Both the position numbers and the translations under genes were made by a program. The notes beneath the pieces are model-generated. The model was not told the DNA's origin. It searched no databases and saw only the letters and a list, made by a program, of their open reading frames with translations. From Mediterraneibacter gnavus ATCC 29149 (GTDB taxonomy: Bacteria; Bacillota; Clostridia; Lachnospirales; Lachnospiraceae), in contig NZ_CP043051.1 in NCBI RefSeq assembly GCF_008121495.1, positions 2,995,001-3,059,000 of the forward strand: DNA of 64,000 nucleotides, written 5' to 3'. Positions 29,467 through 37,229 of the stretch are shown here, in pieces (the stretch's first letter is position 1; each line of letters opens with the position of its first letter).

Positions 29467-30930
29467 ATGGCAAAGAAAATTAGAAAAAAGACATTATCGC
29501 TAGATTCTTATTTAGAGAAGATTGTGGAAGAAGATATTAGTGATAATCAGGACGTTCAAAGACTGTTTTGTTGGGAAAATGGAATGGTGAATGAGTTAAT
29601 CAAAACTGTATTAACTGATGATTATATTCCACCAATTATCTTAGGAGAAGAAGATTTGGACGAAGACGTTGTGCAGCAATACATTGTTGATGGAATGCAA
29701 AGAAGTTCTGCGTTGGTTAAATTTAAGCATGAAAACTATAAAATTACAGCTACTTTAGAAGATCCGATTATCCAATATCAGAGAAAAAAGAAAGATGAAA
29801 ATAATAAAATCTGTAAAGATGAATACGGAAAAGTTATTTGGGAATCTGTTGAATATGATTTGAGAAGAAAAACATATGAAATGTTACCGCCAGAATTGAA
29901 AAAAATGTTTGATGATTATCAGATTGACATTACAATACATCAGCATTGTACGATGTCACAGATTAGTAAATTGGTGAGAAGATACAACAATCATTTGGGA
30001 ATGAATACATCTCAGAAAGCATTTACTTATATTGATTTACATGCAAGAAAAATAAGGACAATATCTGAGAAAAATAAATTCTTTAAAAATTGTATGTCTT
30101 GTTCCGGTAAGCAGCAATCGAAAGGTATTAGAGAAAGACTTGTATGTGAATCTGTCATGACAACGTTTTTCTTTGATAACTGGAAAAGTGCAATAAAGAA
30201 CATGAGCAAATATCTAAATGAGAACGCAACGGAAGAACACTTTGATACTGTAAATGAATATTTTAGCAGGATTGAATCTGTGTGCAAAGATAATTTCACA
30301 GAAGTGTTTGTGCCAAAAAATGTTATTGTTTGGATCCCTGTGTTTAAAGAGTTTGCTAAATTTGGATTAGATGATATTAAGTTTAAGGATTTTGTAGAAG
30401 AATTTGAAAAGTCTTTATATAAAAAAGATGTAAATGGAGTAACATTTGACAAATTAAATGAGGATCGTCATACAAAAGGTAAGGCTATTTTAAAAGAGAA
30501 AATTAACATCTTAACTGCTCTCATGAAAGAGTATTTACATATTAAAGAAGATGAAGAATGTCTTGTCGAAGTGGGAGAGAATAATGTAATAGATAATGCT
30601 TCTTCAGACCAGAACGCTCTTGAATTTATCAAAGAAAATGTTAAAGAAGATGTGATTGATGAAGACATCGAATTATATAAAATTCAGTTAGATGACTGGA
30701 CAGTAGAGGTTGATAACTCATCGAAACTTCTTGAACCTGAAAACATGAATTCTTTACTTGCTGTTGTTGCGTACAGCTTTGAAACAAACATAGATTTAGA
30801 AATTCCGGAGTGGATGGTAAGTTTCTTTAACAGAAATTCTACATATATTAAAGATCAAAAAGAAAATTATACATACATGGTAAATGATATTGGTGAATTC
30901 TTGAGACATAAATATGAACTTGCTGGATAA
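29467..30930 (+). CDS. DUF262 (GmrS-type N-terminal) domain protein
   Basis: 487 residues from ATG 29467 after TTGGAGGAA. The DUF262 domain covers about residues 20-200: VQRLFCWENGMVNELIKTVL, then IPPIILGEE and QQYIVDGMQRSSALVKF, the nucleotide-binding DGxQR motif. The remaining ~280 residues are helical and acidic, with no HNH (DUF1524) motif, so the partner nuclease domain of GmrSD-type restriction proteins is missing. On a mobile element such a protein could serve defence or replication. Cotranscribed with the sigma-like gene. Confidence 0.78.
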   Translation: MAKKIRKKTLSLDSYLEKIVEEDISDNQDVQRLFCWENGMVNELIKTVLTDDYIPPIILGEEDLDEDVVQQYIVDGMQRSSALVKFKHENYKITATLEDPIIQYQRKKKDENNKICKDEYGKVIWESVEYDLRRKTYEMLPPELKKMFDDYQIDITIHQHCTMSQISKLVRRYNNHLGMNTSQKAFTYIDLHARKIRTISEKNKFFKNCMSCSGKQQSKGIRERLVCESVMTTFFFDNWKSAIKNMSKYLNENATEEHFDTVNEYFSRIESVCKDNFTEVFVPKNVIVWIPVFKEFAKFGLDDIKFKDFVEEFEKSLYKKDVNGVTFDKLNEDRHTKGKAILKEKINILTALMKEYLHIKEDEECLVEVGENNVIDNASSDQNALEFIKENVKEDVIDEDIELYKIQLDDWTVEVDNSSKLLEPENMNSLLAVVAYSFETNIDLEIPEWMVSFFNRNSTYIKDQKENYTYMVNDIGEFLRHKYELAG

Positions 30931-30947
30931 ATGGAGGTGAATAATAT

Positions 30948-31112
30948 ATGGATAAAACATTTTGGAACATAATGTCAATCGGTGGATTAATTACATCGTG
31001 TTTAGCCGGTGCTAGATTATATGAAATTGGAGAAGATTCATTTTTCTATGGTTTTATTCTCGGTGTCGGAGCATTGATGTTCGCTGCAAAATATATGGGA
31101 GAGGAAGAATGA
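30948..31112 (+). CDS. 54-residue membrane peptide
   Basis: ATG 30948 after ATGGAGGTGAA. Two hydrophobic stretches (IMSIGGLITSCLAGA and FFYGFILGVGALMFAA), so a hairpin in the membrane. No family recognised. Confidence 0.6.
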   Translation: MDKTFWNIMSIGGLITSCLAGARLYEIGEDSFFYGFILGVGALMFAAKYMGEEE

Positions 31113-31121
31113 GGTAAAAAG

Positions 31122-31964
31122 ATGAGATTTAACTGGGACGAATTTAAAAATAAAGACAATAAGATTACTAAAGTGTTTAGATATGGCGAAGGTGGTTTGA
31201 TGAAAATTGCAACAGATGTAAGACAATGTAAGACATATCTTGAAGATGTAAAACAGCAGTGTACATATTTTGGAGAAAACAAAGACTATGCTTTTATTAA
31301 TGTTGGCTCAAGCGTACTTGTAAAAAATGTAATAGCTTTATATAAGAAACTATTGTCTACAAATTACACAGTGGATGATATTCAAGTGTTGACTTCTCAT
31401 AAAAAAGGCGATTTTGGTCAGGTAGAAATTAATAATCAGCTACAGAAAATAGCGAATAAAAATTATGGAAGCCAATCTTATATGAAAATAGGTGATGTAG
31501 TCTACTATAAAGATGACATAATTATTCAAAATGTAAATAATTATCACGCAATGATTTATTACGAAGATGATTTTGTTTCAGAAGATGCTCCGAAAGAAAC
31601 TTTTATTGCAAATGGTGAAACCGGAAAAATTAGAGAGATAACTCAAAACAAGGTTGTTATTGAATTTGACGATGTTCTGGTTGAGTACGATAGAAGTGCA
31701 ATGCAAATGTGTGGATTGGGATACTGTATTACTATTCATAAATCTCAAGGAAGTAGTATAAAAGTAGTTATTTTGCTTACTCCATCAGCGCATACATATA
31801 TGTTAAATTCTAATTTGATTTATGTAGGACTCACACGAATGAAAGAACGGTGTTTTCATTTTGGAGATGTAACAACTGTGAACAGAGCTATTAAGAAAAA
31901 AGCTAATTTAGCGAGAAATACATCTATGCAGAAATTATTAAAAAGGAGAGTAAAAGGAGATTGA
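31122..31964 (+). CDS. RecD2-like helicase, C-terminal half only
   Basis: 280 residues. Starts inside the family: KVFRYGEGGLMKIATDVR matches the segment after motif III, then GDVVYYKDD, an insert, and GYCITIHKSQGSS with NLIYVGLTRMKERCF near the end (motifs V and VI). The P-loop and Walker B half is absent, and the preceding gene is a short membrane peptide, so this is not a frameshift across a boundary. ATG 31122 follows GAGGTAAA. Either the N-terminal half is encoded elsewhere on the element (a split protein) or the gene is a truncated remnant. Confidence 0.78.
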   Translation: MRFNWDEFKNKDNKITKVFRYGEGGLMKIATDVRQCKTYLEDVKQQCTYFGENKDYAFINVGSSVLVKNVIALYKKLLSTNYTVDDIQVLTSHKKGDFGQVEINNQLQKIANKNYGSQSYMKIGDVVYYKDDIIIQNVNNYHAMIYYEDDFVSEDAPKETFIANGETGKIREITQNKVVIEFDDVLVEYDRSAMQMCGLGYCITIHKSQGSSIKVVILLTPSAHTYMLNSNLIYVGLTRMKERCFHFGDVTTVNRAIKKKANLARNTSMQKLLKRRVKGD

Positions 31965-31968
31965 AGTT

Positions 31969-32799
31969 ATGAGAACTGATATTGTATCATGCAAAGACTA
32001 TGTAGAAATTAAAAAGAAGGAACTAAAAGAAGAGATCAAACATCTTGATAAAAAACCAGTCCTCGCTGTAATTCAGATTGATGATGATCAGGCATCAAAC
32101 TCTTACATCAAAGGGAAACAAAAAGATTGTGATGAGATTGGAATAGAAATGCGTCATGTAAATATTTATTCTAATACAACAGAACAAAAGGAGGTTGAAT
32201 GTGTTATCACAGATATTGCAAAATCTGATGCAGATGGAATTATTATTCAACTTCCAATTCCTGATAAATATAATTTAGAACGATTACAACACTTGATTCC
32301 TCCAGAAAAAGATGTAGATGGATTTAGAAAAGACAGTTGTTTCAAACCATGTACGCCAAAAGGAATTATCGATTGGATGGAATATAACAACTTCGAGTTT
32401 GAAGGCAAAGATTGCTGTGTATTAGGCAGAAGTAAAATTGTTGGGCTTCCATTGACTAATATGCTGATCGAAAAAGGAGCAACAGTTACATGCTGTAATA
32501 GTACGACTCCGAGTACATGGTACTACACTAGAAATGCAGATTATGCTTTTTCTGCAGTTGGAGTTCCAAACTATTTTGATTTTTCAGACTTCCAAGATTT
32601 CTGTGAACTTGTTGTAGATATTGGAATTAATCGAGATGAGAATGGAAAATTATGTGGTGATGTAAACAATGCTGGTTTTGAGAGTAGTTTAAATGATACA
32701 TATGTTACGCCGGTACCCGGCGGGGTAGGATTACTCACAAGATTGACATTAATGCAAAACGTTGTAGATGCATATAAAGTTCAGAAAATGAAGGGATGA
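31969..32799 (+). CDS. folD: FolD, methylene-tetrahydrofolate dehydrogenase/cyclohydrolase
   Basis: Interconverts 10-formyl- and 5,10-methylene-tetrahydrofolate, the one-carbon donor for dTMP and purines. 276 residues, ATG 31969 after AAGGAGATTG, 4 bases after the previous stop. Active-site Y46 and K50 in SYIKGKQK, folate-site QLPIPDKYN, dinucleotide-binding GRSKIVGLP and the signature TPVPGGVGLLT near the end. Complete. On this element it pairs logically with the ThyX-like gene 2.5 kb downstream. The AT-rich codon use matches the element, so it is not a fresh chromosomal pickup. Confidence 0.92.
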   Translation: MRTDIVSCKDYVEIKKKELKEEIKHLDKKPVLAVIQIDDDQASNSYIKGKQKDCDEIGIEMRHVNIYSNTTEQKEVECVITDIAKSDADGIIIQLPIPDKYNLERLQHLIPPEKDVDGFRKDSCFKPCTPKGIIDWMEYNNFEFEGKDCCVLGRSKIVGLPLTNMLIEKGATVTCCNSTTPSTWYYTRNADYAFSAVGVPNYFDFSDFQDFCELVVDIGINRDENGKLCGDVNNAGFESSLNDTYVTPVPGGVGLLTRLTLMQNVVDAYKVQKMKG

Positions 32800-32803
32800 T
32801 TTA

Positions 32804-33082
32804 ATGTTTAAATTTTTTAAATGTAATCACGAATATAAAGAAGTCGGCAAATATTACACAATCGTAATGGATTATGAGTGTAAACATATTATGGCTGTTT
32901 CTGTATCCGAATGTACAGTTTGTGGAGAACGAAAATCTGATGTTGTATATGAAGAAACTATTTCTTCAAATTCAGAATACGAAGTTGATGATGTGATTCA
33001 AACATTAGAAGATAGAGGGTTTTGTCCAAAATTAAACTTCATGTTGGATGATTATGAACGAAGAAAAAATGCAAAGGAGTGA
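32804..33082 (+). CDS. Hypothetical CxxC protein, 92 residues
   Basis: ATG 32804 after GGGATG. NHEYKEVGKYYTIVMDYECK and SECTVCGERKSD suggest one zinc site; acidic end. It ends 4 bases before the ligase gene. No family recognised. Confidence 0.65.
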   Translation: MFKFFKCNHEYKEVGKYYTIVMDYECKHIMAVSVSECTVCGERKSDVVYEETISSNSEYEVDDVIQTLEDRGFCPKLNFMLDDYERRKNAKE

Positions 33083-33086
33083 TTTG

Positions 33087-35039
33087 ATGGATAAGGTCAA
33101 AAGAATTAAAGAGCTTGTAGAGCAGCTAAACGAATATAGAGATGCTTACTATAATGAAGCAAGATCTGATGTTTCTGATGCAGAATACGATAGATTATTC
33201 GATGAATTATCGGAGCTTGAAAATGAAACTGGTGTTGTGTATACGAATTCGCCAACACAGTCCGTTGGGTATGAGGTGAAATCTGAACTAGAAAAGGTTA
33301 AACATTCCCATCCAATGCTATCACTGGATAAAACAAAATCTGTAGATGATTTAGTAAAATTTGCTGGAGATAAAGACTGTATTTTAAGTCTGAAAATGGA
33401 TGGATTGACATGTCTTCTTACATATGAAAATGGAGAGTTGGTTCAGGCAGAAACTCGTGGTGACGGTGAGATCGGCGAATTGATTACACATAATGCAAAA
33501 GTGTTTGAAAATATTCCGTTATCGATTGATTATAAAGGTCATTTTGAAATCGAAGGAGAGGCGATTATTACATATGAAGACTTTGACAAAATCAATAAGT
33601 CATTGCCAGACGATAAAAAATATAAGAATCCGAGAAATTTAGCTTCTGGATCTGTACGACAATTAGACAGTAAAATTGCAGCACAACGCCATATTAAATT
33701 TATCGCGTGGAAAGTGCCAACAGATATTGCGTCAAGTAGTTTTATCAATAGATTGCAGTATGCTTTAGATATAGGATTTGACACTGTTCCATTTTTACCT
33801 ATTCGTGGAAATTGCAATGCTGAATTTATTAATATTGTGGTAGAACAATTACGAAAACGTGCAAAGGAAAAGAGCTTCCCGATTGATGGCTTAGTGGCAA
33901 CGTACAATGATATTACATACGGAGAGTCACTTGGAATGACAGGTCATCATCCTAAACATTCTATTGCATTTAAATTCGCAGAGGATTCAGAAGAAACTGT
34001 ATTGAGAGAAATTGAATGGAGTATTGGCAAGACAGGAACTCTTACACCAGTAGCAATTTTTGATTCAGTTGATTTGGCAGGAACATCAGTGAGTAGAGCT
34101 TCATTGCACAACATTAGTATTATGAAAGAATTGAATATTTCTATCGGATCAACAGTAACAGTTGTAAAGAAGAATGAAATTATTCCACAGATTATTTCCT
34201 GCGATGCAAATGCTATGGATGCAGATATTCCTACAACATGTCCTGTATGTGGCGGAGAGACTCGGATTGTAAAAGAAAACGATTCAGAAGTTTTAATGTG
34301 TGTTAATCCTCATTGTAAAGGCAAGCTACTAGGAAGAGTTTCTCATTTTGTTTCCAAGAAAGGTATGGATATCTCAGGTTTGTCAGAAGAAACAATTAAG
34401 AAACTCATTGAACTTGGATGGATTACAGAGATTACAGACATCTACAATCTTGACCAGTATTATGATAGGTTATCTACAATGTCTGGATTTGGAAAGAAAT
34501 CAGTAGACAAGTTAAGAACATCAATTGAAAATAGTAAAACCGTAAGATTGGATAAATTTATTGCATCATTAAGTGTTCCTGGGATTGGAACATCACAGTC
34601 AAAAGAGTTGGTTAAAGCTTTTGGTACATGGGACAAGTTTAGAGATGCAAGCGTTGGTTATTATGACTTTACGCAGCTTGACGGTTTTGGAGATGTATTA
34701 AATAACAATATTCATTCTTGGTTTGAAGATATGAGTAATATTGCAGATTATCTTGCTTCTCTTATGACGTTTGAATCAGAAGACAATTCTAAAACAAACA
34801 ATTCTTTGAATGGCAAATCATTTGTTGTTACCGGAAAAGTATATAAATTCAAAAATCGTGATGAAGTAAAAGAAGCTATTGAAAAATTCGGTGGGAAAGT
34901 AACAGGTTCTGTAACAAAATCCACATTTGCTTTAATCAATAACGATATAGAATCCAATAGCAGTAAAAATAAAAAAGCAAAAGAACTTGGTGTTCAGATT
35001 ATTAACGAAGAACAGTTAATTGAGATGTTGGGCATGTAG
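33087..35039 (+). CDS. ligA: NAD-dependent DNA ligase LigA
   Basis: Seals nicks using NAD. 650 residues, ATG 33087 after AAAGGAGTGATTTG. Domain Ia (LNEYRDAYYNEARSDVSDAE), adenylation domain with the nucleophile K103 in LKMDGLT and TRGDGEIGE, OB domain, zinc finger (CPVCGGE and CVNPHCKG), helix-hairpin-helix repeats (LSVPGIGTSQSKELVKAFG) and a C-terminal BRCT domain (GKSFVVTGKVYKFKNRDEV). All parts are present, close to the normal 670 residues. The cell already has LigA, so this second copy shows the element encodes its own replication machinery. Confidence 0.95.
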   Translation: MDKVKRIKELVEQLNEYRDAYYNEARSDVSDAEYDRLFDELSELENETGVVYTNSPTQSVGYEVKSELEKVKHSHPMLSLDKTKSVDDLVKFAGDKDCILSLKMDGLTCLLTYENGELVQAETRGDGEIGELITHNAKVFENIPLSIDYKGHFEIEGEAIITYEDFDKINKSLPDDKKYKNPRNLASGSVRQLDSKIAAQRHIKFIAWKVPTDIASSSFINRLQYALDIGFDTVPFLPIRGNCNAEFINIVVEQLRKRAKEKSFPIDGLVATYNDITYGESLGMTGHHPKHSIAFKFAEDSEETVLREIEWSIGKTGTLTPVAIFDSVDLAGTSVSRASLHNISIMKELNISIGSTVTVVKKNEIIPQIISCDANAMDADIPTTCPVCGGETRIVKENDSEVLMCVNPHCKGKLLGRVSHFVSKKGMDISGLSEETIKKLIELGWITEITDIYNLDQYYDRLSTMSGFGKKSVDKLRTSIENSKTVRLDKFIASLSVPGIGTSQSKELVKAFGTWDKFRDASVGYYDFTQLDGFGDVLNNNIHSWFEDMSNIADYLASLMTFESEDNSKTNNSLNGKSFVVTGKVYKFKNRDEVKEAIEKFGGKVTGSVTKSTFALINNDIESNSSKNKKAKELGVQIINEEQLIEMLGM

Positions 35040-35086
35040 TTATTCTGCATACCGAAACAACATTATAATAGGAAGGAGTTTTGATT

Positions 35087-35326
35087 ATGGAAATTAGAAT
35101 TAAATTAAATACTGTAAAAAATGCAATGCTATTTGCAACGGTTTGTGACAATTATGAAGAAGACATTGATTATATTTGTGGGAGATATCAGATTGATGCT
35201 AAATCAATTCTTGGGATTATGGGAATTGGACTCGAAAGAGAATGCACAGTTGTGTTCCATTCAGAAGATGAGTATGTAAAAAATAAATTTAAAGAAGATA
35301 TGAAACTATGGATTGTGGAGGAATAA
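35087..35326 (+). CDS. HPr-like protein without the phospho-histidine
   Basis: 79 residues from ATG 35087 after AAGGAGTTTTG. The fold pattern and DAKSILGIMGIG (around the regulatory Ser of HPr) match the PTS HPr family, but the loop that should carry His15 (LGLHARPA in HPr) reads TVKNAMLFATV. It therefore cannot accept phosphate from EI. Related His-less HPr-like proteins occur in other Firmicutes. Possible decoy or regulator of the host CcpA/HPr-Ser-P circuit; that is inference. Confidence 0.75.
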   Translation: MEIRIKLNTVKNAMLFATVCDNYEEDIDYICGRYQIDAKSILGIMGIGLERECTVVFHSEDEYVKNKFKEDMKLWIVEE

Positions 35327-35329
35327 TTT

Positions 35330-35977
35330 ATGAATAAACCTGATTTATCAAAAATGCGCGTAGAAATCAAATGGGCTGAAGATATGTGGCAGCAGATTAA
35401 AGATGCAACAATGACTACGATTGGGAAAGACAAAGGTTCTTATCCTGATCATGATTGGAAGTTGAAACTTTTAATGGCTGAGCATTCTCCAATTAGACTT
35501 GGTTCTGTTATCGTAAAAATTTACGATGCACCTCAATTTGTGCATGGACATTTAGTACGTCATTCCAATGGTGCCATCCCATTTGATCCTAGTGGAATCG
35601 TTCCGTTTGTATCATCGCTCAGAAGTGACAGAAATGATTATGATGAAGTGCCAAACAGAAATACATTGCAGAGTGCTACATATTACTTTAATTTTCAGGC
35701 ATTGATTAATGTATCACGAAGGAGATTGTGCAATTGTGCAAGCTATGAGACAAGGAAGGCGTTTGGAATGATTAGAGACGAAATTGTTAAATTTGAGCCA
35801 GAAGCAGCAAGCAGAATGGTTAAAGAATGTGTGTATAGAAATGGTCTGTGTCCGGAAATGTTTACGTGCAAATATAATAAAACGAAAGCATTTGAAGAGG
35901 AACTAAAGGAATATATTAAAGGATTTGAAAACCAAATCTGCGATAAAACTAATATTAGAAAAGGGATGGACGAATAA
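35330..35977 (+). CDS. FAD-dependent thymidylate synthase-like (ThyX-type) protein
   Basis: 215 residues, ATG 35330, 3 bases after the previous stop. Expected reaction: dUMP plus methylene-tetrahydrofolate to dTMP. Substrate-fold segments: APQFVHGHLVRHSNG, SLRSDRNDYDE, ALINVSRRRLCNCASYETR and CVYRNGLCPEMFTC, which I recall from Clostridial ThyX relatives. The classic RHRxxSxNExS motif is not exact (RHS). The next gene ATGT start overlaps its stop region. FolD and dUTPase nearby support the call. Confidence 0.65.
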   Translation: MNKPDLSKMRVEIKWAEDMWQQIKDATMTTIGKDKGSYPDHDWKLKLLMAEHSPIRLGSVIVKIYDAPQFVHGHLVRHSNGAIPFDPSGIVPFVSSLRSDRNDYDEVPNRNTLQSATYYFNFQALINVSRRRLCNCASYETRKAFGMIRDEIVKFEPEAASRMVKECVYRNGLCPEMFTCKYNKTKAFEEELKEYIKGFENQICDKTNIRKGMDE

Positions 35978-36177
35978 TGTCAGATGCAATTTATTATTGT
36001 AAACATGAAGAAAATGATTGTCCTGTAAAAGATACATGTGAAAGATATGTGGATGCAGAACAGCACCAATGCAAAGTTACATTATATAAAGCAATGTGTG
36101 TAGACGATAATGGACGAGTATTATTTATTAATAAAGCACCAATTATTGCAGAAGAATCAGAGGTGAAATCTGAATAA
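35977..36177 (+). CDS. Cys-rich small protein, 66 residues
   Basis: ATG 35977 overlapping the previous stop by one base. YYCKHEENDCPVKDTCERYV has a C-x9-C-x5-C spacing, then HQCKV, so a metal site is likely. Overlaps the kinase start by one base. No family recognised. Confidence 0.62.
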   Translation: MSDAIYYCKHEENDCPVKDTCERYVDAEQHQCKVTLYKAMCVDDNGRVLFINKAPIIAEESEVKSE

Positions 36178-36731
36178 TGGCGATTATTATTTTTGGGAAA
36201 ACAGCAAGCGGGAAAAGCAGAATTGTGAATGAGCTTGTGAAAAGAGGATATAAAAAGATTGTAACGACTACAACAAGACCAGCAAGAAAAGGTGAAGTTG
36301 ACGGAATTGATTACAACTTTATTACCGATGATGAATTTAAAGAGCTTATTAATACAAGATATTTTGCAGAGTGGAAGAAATATGACACAGTAGACGGAAC
36401 GTGGTATTATGGTTCTCCTCTCGATGAAATATCCAGATCTGATAACAAATCAATCGTGATTCTAACTCCGGATGGTTATAGAGATATCAAAGATGAGTTA
36501 GATGAACACATTTCTATTTATATATACGCAAATAATAAGACAATTCGAAACAGATTATCCAAACGTGGAGATAAAAAAGAAGAAGCTGATCGTAGGATTT
36601 TACATGACAATAAAGATTTTAAAGGTGCGGAAGAATTAGCAGATAGAATCTTTTATAACAACGACGGTAAAAATATCGATGATTTAGTAGATGAAATATT
36701 TGAATATTTAAAAACGAGAGAGGGAGAATAA
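36177..36731 (+). CDS. gmk: Guanylate kinase
   Basis: Phosphorylates (d)GMP. 184 residues. P-loop GKTASGKS (7-14), substrate-binding TTTTRPARKGEVDGIDYNF, F-x-E-W block, and lid RLSKRGDKKEE. Complete and of normal length. Placed with nucleotide genes, so it feeds dGTP pools during element replication. It starts at the last base of the previous gene, so is coupled. Confidence 0.88.
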   Translation: MAIIIFGKTASGKSRIVNELVKRGYKKIVTTTTRPARKGEVDGIDYNFITDDEFKELINTRYFAEWKKYDTVDGTWYYGSPLDEISRSDNKSIVILTPDGYRDIKDELDEHISIYIYANNKTIRNRLSKRGDKKEEADRRILHDNKDFKGAEELADRIFYNNDGKNIDDLVDEIFEYLKTREGE

Positions 36732-36736
36732 ATAAA

Positions 36737-36928
36737 TTGATTAGAACAAGTGGGATGTTGGTGAGAGAGTTGGGAATGTATCCTGACGATTTCATCACAG
36801 TTAGATTAGGAGAAGAAGAATATGTAATTGATAGTATTGGACACACGAAAACACATGGAAATATTGATGATACCTCTCATTTATGTTTAAACGTGAGAGA
36901 TGGTGGTAGTGGTTTTGTTAGGAGGTGA
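36737..36928 (+). CDS. Hypothetical protein, 63 residues
   Basis: TTG 36737 (or ATG 36755); binding site GAGGGAGAA. Starts MIRTSGMLVRELGMYPDDFI and is beta-type. No family recognised. Confidence 0.5.
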   Translation: MIRTSGMLVRELGMYPDDFITVRLGEEEYVIDSIGHTKTHGNIDDTSHLCLNVRDGGSGFVRR

Positions 36929-36929
36929 G

Positions 36930-37211
36930 ATGAACATGGATTTTAATCAACTGGGTACAGTGATTTTCGCAATCGGTACAACAATGTGGATCCCAATCTG
37001 GGCGCTGTTTGAAGGTGTTGCAAAATGTATTCGTGCATTCAAAGGTACAGATGTGACAATGTTTAGAAATAACAAAAATCATGAATGGTCTGATTTTGAT
37101 GATGAAGATTTGGAAGAAAACGAACCGAAAGAAGCGAATAATGCAACGGAACAGAAAACCAAAAGAACTAGAACTACAACGAAGACAGCAAAAGATAGTT
37201 CTCAGAAGTAA
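36930..37211 (+). CDS. Single-pass membrane protein with charged tail, 93 residues
   Basis: ATG 36930 after AGGAGGTGAG. One membrane segment (LGTVIFAIGTTMWIPIWALF), then an acidic stretch and a Lys/Thr-rich end (TKRTRTTTKTAKDSSQK). No family recognised; orientation probably C-terminus inside. Confidence 0.62.
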   Translation: MNMDFNQLGTVIFAIGTTMWIPIWALFEGVAKCIRAFKGTDVTMFRNNKNHEWSDFDDEDLEENEPKEANNATEQKTKRTRTTTKTAKDSSQK

Positions 37212-37229
37212 GAAAGGATGATGTGATTG

